Shown in pieces: positions 55,830 to 64,000 of a DNA stretch of 64,000 bases (position 1 is its first letter; each line of letters begins with the position of its first letter). The notes under the pieces are model-generated. The model was not told the DNA's origin. It saw only the letters and a list, made by a program, of their open reading frames with translations, and searched no databases. Origin of the DNA: Heliopora coerulea (Eukaryota > Cnidaria > Anthozoa > Scleralcyonacea > Helioporidae). Made by a program: the position numbers and the translations under genes. The stretch spans positions 1,437,501 to 1,501,500 of the forward strand of contig JASJOG010000028.1 in assembly GCA_030142905.1 (NCBI GenBank), in the 5' to 3' direction.

Positions 55830-57840
55830 TTACTTTACTTTACTTAAATTTATTTTAGCACGGTAGCCTATTCAGTTTCCTGTTTTTCAAAGGGCCGTGC
55901 ATTAATTAACTACATATAATACATTAATAGCTAATAACTATATTTACATCTAAAAACTATTACTAAATTTATTATTAATATGCACACTAGACGGAAATTA
56001 TTAGTGGTATAAGAAGACCATTGCCTAAGATGAATTATATATATATATTCATCTATTAAGTTTATAAAGCTATTTAAGGAAAGTGTATTGACATTATTAT
56101 ATTATCTGGTAGACTATTCCACAACTGACGCACAGTATATAAATGTGGATTTTAAGAAATCTGTATTAGGCTTTGGTAAATAAAGCTTTTTATCATTACT
56201 TCTCAGTCCGTAGACGTTATTTTGGAGAATTGTAAAGTGATCTGTTATATATTTTGGTGCCCAACCTCGAATACCTTTAAATGTTAAAAGAAGTTCTCAC
56301 TTTTTAAAATTTGTTTCAATTGGTTTCCAATAAAGATTTTCGAAAATTTCCGATGATCGTATTTCATAGCTTCCTCCCGTTATTACACGTGGAGCCCTAT
56401 TTTGAAGTTTATAGAGCTTATTTATGTTTGTCGTAGTGCCGTCAAGCCATACATTAGAGCAATAAATGAAATGTTGTAAAACTAAAGTGTTATGCATTTT
56501 TACTAACGTTTCCTGATTCACAAATTCTTTTGCTTTTCTTAAAAGAGCTATATTTATTGAAATTGTTTTAGATTGACCATCTAGATGCTCTTTCCACTTC
56601 AGTTGCTCATCCATTATTACTCCTAGTACTTTTTTTTCTTTTACTCGAGTAATGGCTTGATCTCCAATAATTATATGCGGATTAGTTGAAATGTGATTTA
56701 GTTTTTGCCTTGATCCAATTATCATGTACTCCGTTTTTTCCATATTTAGAGTAAGCCTATTGGTTATTAGCCATTTATGTACATTTTCCTGATTAATATT
56801 AAGTTGTGGCTCAATGGCTGCGGACGATTCCCCTCGCCAGGAGATATCGTTATCGTCCGCGAACAACGCAGCATGAATTGTTTCAAGGCAATTCGGTAGA
56901 TCGTTAGTATATATGAGGAATAATAAAAGGGCCAAGATTTGATCCCTGCGGGATTTCACAGGTGATATTTTGTGGTTCTGACACTGTAACCTTTATTTTA
57001 CAAATTTGTTTTCTTTGAAATAAGTATGATTGAAACCACCGCAACGACGTTCCTCTCACACCATAATATTCTAATTTGGAAATCAGAATCTTTTGGTCGA
57101 CAGTGTCAAACGCTTTTTTAAGGTCTAAAAATAATATTCCATTAATTAAACCGTCATCCATATTGGAAAGCCATTCTATTGTAGAGTGGAGGAGGGCCAT
57201 TTCAGTTGAATTTTGAGGACGAAATCCTGACTGACAAATCGAAAGTATTTCGTTATTAGACAAGAATTGGAAAAGTTGTCCGTAAACGATCTTTTCAAAA
57301 ATCTTTGCAACGGCTGATATAACTGATACCGGCCTGTAATTTCCGCATTTTGATTTATCACCCGATTTGTAAATTGGTGAAATTTTGCTATATTTCGGAT
57401 CATCTGGAAATATTCATGCATTTAGAGACAAATTGAATATATACGTGAGTCTATCATAGAGTCATCTGCCGCTTGTAAAAGTTTAATGGAGATTTTGTCA
57501 ATGCTCGATGATTTACTCCGCTTTAGTTTTCTATATTTCCTTCTGAATTTGCGTATTTGTGATATTTCGAAACTGAAATACATTAATCCCACGTAACTCA
57601 GGAGTCATATAATGTCGATGATCGTGATCATTTGAAAGGATATCTCCTGCAAGCTTAGGACAAATTGTAGAAAAATATTTATTGAATTCATTAGCAATGT
57701 CCTTATCGTCTGTCACTGCTTCACCGTTGACTACAATCTCTTTTACTGTTGTTACTTTTGATTGCTTATTTAACAATTCACTTAAAAATTTTCAACTTTC
57801 CTAACTATTTTTGCAATTTCCAAATTAACTCTTTAAGTAC
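55830..57840 (-). mobile_element. decayed LINE, 5-prime truncated
   Basis: Minus-strand fragments give a reverse transcriptase and C-terminal region, ending at the left in a (TTTAC)n tail read on the plus strand (about 55829-55847). The endonuclease domain is missing, so this is a truncated insertion. It is a different family from the LINE at 26.7-30.2 kb. Confidence 0.8.
56050..57776 (-). pseudogene. LINE reverse transcriptase, decayed
   Basis: 57531-57776 has NEFNKYFSTICPKLAGDI, the usual pre-RT segment. 56904-57263 has CQSGFRPQNSTEMALL, then LFLDLKKAFDTVDQKILISK and IPQGSNLGPF. 56297-56959 has HAALFADDNDISW, the catalytic motif with Phe-Ala-Asp-Asp, then TLNMEKTEYMIIGSRQKL and a long thumb region ending ENLYWKPI. 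A frame change near 56290 leads into RWAPKYITDH further left. At least three frameshifts occur (near 57400, 56930, 56290). Confidence 0.85.
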
Positions 57841-58042
57841 GAATAGGGGTCAAAATGACCCAGCGAAAAACAAAAGAACCAGTGAGTGAACAAAGGAAAA
57901 ACAAAGAGAACAAAGAACGAAAGGAACAAAATTCAGGCGTTAAAGAGTTAAGAACAAGAATGAACTTTAGTATTCTACTCCATGTGATTTTACTCCTCAA
58001 AGGACGAGCCCTGCCTCTTAATGAATTAATAAAATGACTTTT

Positions 58043-58096
58043 GAGATGATAAATGAAGGATCATCACGAGCTTGACAATCCTTCATCTATCATCTC
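58043..58096. repeat. 19-bp inverted repeat from a SINE tail
   Basis: Arms GAGATGATAAATGAAGGAT (58043-58061) and ATCCTTCATCTATCATCTC (58078-58096) pair with one mismatch. The sequence (catctatcatct, atatatccaagctctgac) is that of the tail of the tRNA-derived SINE family in this window. Confidence 0.65.
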
Positions 58097-58630
58097 AAGA
58101 TATATCCAAGCTCTGACACTTTAAATTATAAATTTCAGAATAACTTTTAGCACTGATTAAGAAATAGTAGTTTATCAGGTCGAGGTGTTCAGTTGCTGAT
58201 ATTTTTAACTCACCAACTGGGTTCAAATTTCACTTTATAAAACCCTTTTCAACCCCTTCAAAGATTTTTACCAAAAAAAATTTTTGGTTTTCTTTCATTT
58301 TATTCTTATTCTTCCTTCTGGTTCCATATTCCTTTGAAGATTGAAATGATTATACAGTATAATTTACATATCCCAATTTTAGCAGGTACAGTACTTTTCA
58401 CATTGCAACTTCTTAAAAGTGAATCGTTGTTTTTGAATTGCAATAGGGTTAGTCAAACCATGGAAGGTAAGTTTAAACTATTTAGGGGGAAAGGGCTCAC
58501 TCTAGCATTTTACTCTTGATAACACCCAGACAATTTTAGTCATCACAAGGATGAATGCTCAGCATTAAAGGGTTGACAAAATGATACCTGCACCGAATGA
58601 AAATTTTGGATGACAAGCAGTTAGTGGTAA

Positions 58631-58717
58631 TTATGATGCTTTCATCAGAAGCTGTTGTTTTTCATTCAGCTCACTTTTCAGCTTTTCAATTTCCACTTTT
58701 AATAATAATTCAATGTT
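58631..58717 (-). CDS. candidate last exon of an unidentified coiled-coil protein
   Basis: On the minus strand the acceptor ttttcatatttag precedes 28 codons and TAA. The residues (NIELLLKVEIEKLKSELNEK, then QQLLMKAS) have a clear heptad pattern of a coiled coil. Phase 0 entry matches the outgoing phase of the exon at 61246-61449. A TTTATT (AATAAA on the minus strand) near 58298-58306 could be its polyadenylation signal. Confidence 0.45.
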   Translation of the reverse strand, partial: NIELLLKVEIEKLKSELNEKQQLLMKAS

Positions 58718-58911
58718 CTAAATATGAAAAATGATACAGCATAACTTTATACAACTTTTTAAAAAATAGAACAACCCAAAATTAAACAATCTTAGTCAAT
58801 GACCAGTCACATTAGTAACAGTTCAAAGCCTACTGTATGAGACATTAAGAAAAAGTAACTTTGCAAGATAAAATTTTCCTAATGGAAAACAGCCTTAACT
58901 AAGCAAAATGC

Positions 58912-59036
58912 ATCCAAGGCCCCAGACAGGGCTCAAACTGCAACGTTGTGATGATAGGTAAGATGGTCTAACCATTGAGCTACTGAGACTCAGGTGTTGA
59001 GCCAAGGTGTTGGTTTGATGTACAGGTATGTGCTGC
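58912..59036 (-). repeat. tRNA-derived SINE
   Basis: The minus strand reads gagtctcagtagctcaatgg (A box) and then gttgcagtttgagccctgtctgg (degenerate B box). It is another member of the family at 20.2 kb, and lies in a predicted intron of the coiled-coil gene. Confidence 0.7.
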
Positions 59037-59243
59037 CTACAGGGCAGCCATAGTGATATGTTGATGTTAATGAATGACATTAATATACCCAATGTACATG
59101 TAGGAGTTAGTACTTTCCACAAGTTCCCAGATGGTCATTATGAGTTGGGGAGGTTTATGACCAGCATAATTAAACAATTGGCTAGTCTAACAATCTGCTA
59201 GACAGGCATAATTTTGATTCATCATCTCACTCTGCTTAATGAT

Positions 59244-60500
59244 TAAGGCTGTCAGTTTACGTTTAATTTAGTACCCGTTTAAACGGACGTTTCATAAACG
59301 TTTAAACGTTTAAACGTTTGTTTCCAACTAGCAATTACCTCCCGGGGGGTTAAAGACCAGAAGTGGCAAGGATGTAAAAGTGCAAAATTGGATACGAAAT
59401 TTTAAAGCAAAGCAAAGTTATCTTTTTTTGTCAATATACAATGAACATTAAATAATTTCACAATTTAGCATTTTTATTCAAAAAAGTCAGTATGTTTACG
59501 TTATCTGGCAGCAAGCAACTTCGCTTGTGATTTACAATATTGCCAGCCGTCGAAAACACTCTCTCCGACGGAACAGACGTGGCAGGTATTGCGAGGTATT
59601 TTTGCACTACTTTTAAAACTGTTGGGAAACAGGAAGCACTTTCTTTCCACCGCTGTAGAGGGTCGATTCCGTTGTCCGCTTGAGCAGTTTGCAAGTACGC
59701 CGCGAACTCGTTGAAGGAGTCCTTAGTTGTGTCTGCATTTTCGCTTGCAGTATTTCTCCAAGAACCTGCAAGCAAAAAGTCCATTCCGGGTGCAGTTTTG
59801 GACTTTTTTCCAACTGGCCCTTCATCGACAATCACTGGTGTGATTTGTTTTATTTCTTCCCTGATGGCGCCGAAGGGAGCTGTTCTGCTTTCTTGGTCGA
59901 TGAAGAACATGTTCTAGTGGCGCGGGTCGAGAACTGACGCAAGCATGGAAGGGCCAGTCAGTGCAGAACCTGCGCTTCAGATCGGAGACTGTTGTTCTTT
60001 TAAACGACGGCATGACGCGTTTGCCAACATGGAAAAAAATACTGAACACGAAAACCAAAGAGTACAAAGTGACGCGAGCTGAATACAGTTAGTGACGAGT
60101 AAGCAAGTGACACGACTGCTTGAGGAAACTTAGCTTTTCAGTTTCCCGCCAGCCGGGAGTAACATGAGATGTAGGATAATATGAAAAAGAGTAACATGAG
60201 TAAGACGAAGCAGAGTAATATGAGACGCAGTTGGCAGATGCTATACTGCACAACAGCTTTAACCGCTTTTAACCTGCGTCTGCTTTTATGTACCGGTACG
60301 TCTGCGACGCAGACTACACCGTTCTATACCGCAGCAAAAGAGGCTGGCATTTACTGATGGTTTCACACTATACCTTGCTGGTAGATTACTGAAATACTGA
60401 GTATTTTGAAGTTAAACGGTTAAACGTTTAGTAATTTACTAAACGGATATTGATCTTTCTAAACGTTTAAACGTTTAAACGTTTAACCGTGACAGCCTTA
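59244..60500 (-). mobile_element. hAT deletion derivative with exact 8-bp target duplication
   Basis: The 1257-bp element has inverted ends TAAGGCTGTCA and is flanked by ttaatgat at 59236-59243 and 60501-60508. Both subterminal regions carry arrays of the palindromic motif cgtttaaacg (59280-59322 and 60415-60485), which may be transposase-binding repeats. The coding part is a short remnant of a BED-type hAT transposase. Confidence 0.85.
59458..60067 (-). pseudogene. hAT transposase (ZBED-like) with internal deletion
   Basis: 59458-59910 encodes the C-terminal dimerisation region: DPLQRWKESASCFPTVLKVV, then QKYLAIPATSVPSERVFSTA and GNIVNHKRSCLLPDNV, matching ZBED-type hAT proteins. The overlapping frame 59822-60067 (start ATG, FFHVGKRVMPSFKRT) is probably the N-terminus. 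The catalytic RNase H-like centre is missing, so the element could only move with help. Confidence 0.75.
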
Positions 60501-61245
60501 TTAATGATTGTATGCATGTGCTCTGTTCCAACACAACAACGATCTCTTGTAATGGGATGAATAACATAATCACATCTGATATCAATCATATATGCTGTGA
60601 TTAATTTAAAGCTGATCTAAGCTAACATATTGGCCAAAAGGCAAACAATGAAGATGTCTTGAACTTTTTCTCAATTACATGCAGTTTCAATATGGTTTTT
60701 CTTTTACTGTATAATAAATTTCTGACCTCTATTCAAATATTAAGTTCTGTGATGGGTATTACATGCTTATTAAGTTGCAAAAGGTTTGGAGAAAGTATTT
60801 CTGGATCCAGCAGGGCATTCAGACTCAGAAAATTGCACATGCATCCAATTGCACACATAAAAGCAGTTGCAAGCACCTTCTCCCACAATTATTTTCTCAA
60901 ATATGAAAGACACAAGTGGGCACTGGTTAGAAAACATCTTTTCATGCAACAATTAGACTTAAGTCTACCGTACCAAGGAAACTTTTGAGATTTTATCTTA
61001 AACAATATATATTAAGTTCATTAATATAATCCCAGTTATGAAGACAAATCATTGCCAGTATCCATGCTATTTTCTGACAGACCATCAGAATTGCTCTTTT
61101 GTATTGGATGACAAAATAGTGACATTTCCTAATTGCTAACTACGGTAAATGTCTGTTTTACCAAGGAGTTGGAACCTAACAACAGTGATGATCAGACTAG
61201 CTAATGTACACAGACTAGGAGATTCTTGTCCACATAAGACATCAC

Positions 61246-61449
61246 TGACTTCCACAAAGATTTCACATCTGACAATTTCGAAAAGTGACTGTTAATGTAA
61301 AATTTAAAACTTGATCTCCACTCTTTAAGGTAAGAGGTCTCAAAGGATGAACATGACAGTGGTTGGTCAAAATGATTTGCCATCCCTTCTATATCTTCAT
61401 TCCAGTAATCCTTCTTGTCAGTCCAAAAAGCTGGATCAAACCATTTTAT
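61246..61449 (-). CDS. candidate internal exon of the same unidentified gene
   Basis: 204 nt between an acceptor (cttttccaag) and a weak donor (gtgatg), phase 0-0. The frame reads IKWFDPAFWTDKKDYWNEDI, then EGMANHFDQPLSCSSFETSY and LKEWRSSFKFYINSHFSKLS. It is rich in Trp and Phe, and looks like a folded domain rather than repeat-derived sequence. I do not recognise the family. Neighbouring introns hold a SINE and a hAT derivative. Confidence 0.5.
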
Positions 61450-62072
61450 CTTGGAAAAGATATTTATGTTGTAGGATGTGAATCAAGGTTTTAGTGTGTC
61501 AATCACCAACAGAATGACTTCATGTACTATGTACACAGTCAACCACACATCAAAAATCTTCTGGGCACCTACAGGCAAACACTGTCATGATCACACACAC
61601 CCAGTTGAATGCGCTGGTACAATAAATTAAATTAGTGTTAAAAGAACAAATAGTCAGATCATAACCTTTTTGGCTTGGATGAGCATTTTTAATAAATTAA
61701 ATTAATACATACTAATATATTTTGGTTTGGAGGGACAAATCTTGCAAAATATGAACAAGACCCAATTTGTAAGAAAAAAATTCCCTCTTAAAAATCTGTC
61801 AATGGTATTGGTGGCCACTGCTTGGCTAAGCCTGTCTTGCTGGCTGGAGACACTTAAACAATCAAAAAAAACCCATAGCAACAACTTACAAGTGGGTTAA
61901 TACAATGGTTTGTCAAAATCCTATTTGAAGTTTATATGTTTTATCTTTTTCAAACTACAACCAGACTTCCTTGCATCTAATTAGTCCATTTCATCTTCAA
62001 TTATTTTAATTTTGTTTTTGTCCTCATGTTGTGGCAAAAAGCCATAATGTCTCTTAGTAATAATCAACTTAC

Positions 62073-62165
62073 CAATTTGAATGCATCCTCATCTGAGTCC
62101 TTCTGAGAGTGCTGAAGCTTTTCTTCCAAGAAATATAGCCATAACTTCAATTCAAAATTTTCTTT
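62073..62165 (-). CDS. candidate upstream exon of the same unidentified gene
   Basis: Ends at a canonical donor (gtaagttg) in phase 0, compatible with the next exon. The frame reads KENFELKLWLYFLEEKLQHS, then QKDSDEDAFKL, amphipathic and charged. The acceptor is unclear: a TGA just upstream means the exon must start at or after 62168, where the pyrimidine tract is poor. The gene should continue to the right, but I could not find more exons with confidence. Confidence 0.4.
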
Positions 62166-64000
62166 CTTTCATTCAGATATATGCTATAATACAAAGCAAA
62201 GATAAATGTTGTTACAAATTGCTGATTATAATGTTTATTATATTATAACAAAGTGAAATTTGGATGTAAAGAAGTTCTTAGTTATTACATGAATGATATT
62301 ATTTACACAATAGTATCAGTCTACTAAGATAAACAAAGCAGCCCCTTTTTCTTCATGGATATTCCTGCTCATTTAATTGCTTATTTATTTATATATTATA
62401 TATTTATTTACTTATTTATTCACACAATTATTTATTTATTATGTCTTTATTTTACTAAACATTATCATTTAATGTTAGATATTGTTGGATATTATTACAG
62501 TATTAATATATTTATTAACTTATTTTGATGCCATGAAAAAGCAGGACTTCTCTATTATTTAATCACTACAATTTAAACTTAAGTATGAAAGAATTACAGT
62601 ACCACACATCTAGTACAGCAAGTTTTACTATATACTTTCTGACTGATGAAATTAGTTTTAATATATTTAGGTATTAAATATGCCAAATAACAATTTGCTG
62701 GTAAAATATTTCCCCTTAACTGGAGTAAAAGACCAGAAGACTGACCATGCCAGGAATGAATTACAGGTATAATTATGTAGGTTATATGTTATACAACCCT
62801 TTCTTGGCACAACATCCACCCTTGAGACTGATCCTGCTGGGAATGAATTAAGCTATATCAGTTAAAATATAATAAATAGTTAAGAAAGTGATAGAAGTTC
62901 TATTATTATTCTTCCCTAGTTCTTTAAAAAACAAAGTGTCTGAATAGAACGTAATTGCTAATATATAATAATGGGCCATGTGATTCTGATTCAACACAGT
63001 CAAGTAGCATGTTGATAAAACAGACTAACCCAAAAACAATACTGCTACAGTAGTTTGTGCCAGAATATAGAATATTTTAACATATGGTAACTCTGCAAAG
63101 CCAAATTTGTGATCCTAACACATCAACAATTCCTGTACTTTAGATATTACACTTACATTGTTGATCTCCACGCATATGACTCCTATTTGCTAAGAAAATA
63201 CTCTAAAGCAACACTTTATCACCAGTAACAAATCAAGTCCCAACGCCATCTCACTCATAATTATGACAATACATGTATTAATATCATATTGCATAAAGCT
63301 GACAAGGATTAGCATTATAAAAGCAAAATGCCACATGACTGCAAGAAATTATCATGAATCAAAATTTATTTCATATTAATAATTAAATGTATCCTGGCAG
63401 GAACAACTTGAAATACCTGCAGTCAAAACCTTTTCACTTAAAAGGCCGTTTTGAAGTTCCGCAAACTGTAATTGTCAAATTTTCTATAACCTTGCAATGA
63501 AAACTGGTATTATAGCATGTTGAGGGTATCATTAAGTTAAGCGTCTGTCAAGCTGCCTTGCTGCCTTTATTCTGATGTGCACACACTAAACTTGAATTTA
63601 AAAAAATTTTATTAACATAATATCAGATTGCACTGTAGACTTGAAAGCCACAAGTTGCATAAGTTCAATTATTAAATACTATCGTATTACTGTCCCACTT
63701 ATAAATAACCCACAGGAATTGTGCTTCACTAATAATCCTCGGGTTGCTTTCATTCAAATTAAAGTAGACTCACTATTTCGTGATCTTTCATCGTATGCAC
63801 TTCTGAAAATCTCCCTGAGGATGTAAAGAACGTGCGTAATGATAAACCGTAGTTATTTGCAAGAAAATCATACACTAGCTAATAAATTATCATACTTCGC
63901 AGGTGTATGCTTAAGCTTAAAGTATCGAGTTAGGGCACCAACTGATGAAAACAGCTGAATTTAAGGCTGATATACACTTGCACTATATATAGTGTAAGAC
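62166..64000. other. gene-free stretch, possibly intronic
   Basis: No transposon protein and no firm exon. A 26-nt candidate microexon on the minus strand (63157-63182) lies between an acceptor (caaatag) and a canonical donor (gtaagtg), but is too short to support. TTTA-rich low-complexity sequence lies at 62375-62455. The gene of exons 62073-58631 probably continues through here. Confidence 0.4.

Noticed and set aside
60659..60988. 109-codon plus-strand frame with protein-like stretches
   Set aside because: No known motif, no splice context, and it lies in a predicted intron of a minus-strand gene.
1..64000. CRISPR arrays, bacterial operons or phage genes
   Set aside because: No regularly spaced direct repeats and no prokaryotic gene density or ribosome-binding pattern. 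The window is eukaryotic.

Overview
This window looks like intron-rich, AT-rich nuclear DNA from an invertebrate animal. It is most likely a cnidarian (coral or sea anemone), judging from the mix of Helentron, hAT, Penelope-like and LINE relics, tRNA-derived SINEs and a death-domain immune-type gene. That assignment is inference; no rRNA or diagnostic host gene fixes it. There is no bacterial gene organisation. Most coding-like DNA is decayed transposon sequence.

Layout. 1-2013 is gene-free. 2014-2182 is a perfect 60-bp fold-back flanked by a 15-bp direct repeat. About 2200-10900 is a decayed autonomous Helentron: on the minus strand a 2A-like motif, OTU, HUH Rep, PIF1-like helicase and an EEP endonuclease, with a divergent plus-strand RPA-like gene. 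10962-16925 holds two tandem copies of a 2.5-3 kb segment. 16926-20164 is a hAT transposon with an exact 8-bp target duplication, sitting inside a SINE. 20165-26500 holds SINEs, a LINE tail and non-autonomous elements. About 26700-30160 is a decayed LINE. 34140-34560 and 36591-36755 are Penelope-like fragments, and 36756-40550 is a second hAT. 41461-41716 is a possible terminal exon of an unidentified host gene on the minus strand.

The most interesting host locus is 45611-55236 on the plus strand. A death-domain exon, a small array of symmetric phase-1 linker exons (one copy decayed), a short acidic exon and a large trypsin-like serine peptidase exon join in frame with compatible splice phases. 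Together they predict a 530-residue death-domain/peptidase protein with an intact His-Asp-Ser triad. The adaptor domain would recruit the protein to a death-fold assembly and the peptidase would be the effector; this role is inferred from architecture. The 5.4-kb first intron is filled with a Penelope-like element (itself carrying a nested hAT), a hAT transposase relic and a LINE tail. Another Penelope-like element with inverted ends and hammerhead-like motifs ends about 150 bp before the start codon.

Right of this gene lie a decayed minus-strand LINE (about 55830-57840) and three candidate minus-strand exons of an unidentified coiled-coil protein (62165 down to 58631). Their introns hold a SINE and a 1257-bp hAT deletion derivative with an exact 8-bp target duplication. 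I see no gene in 62166-64000.
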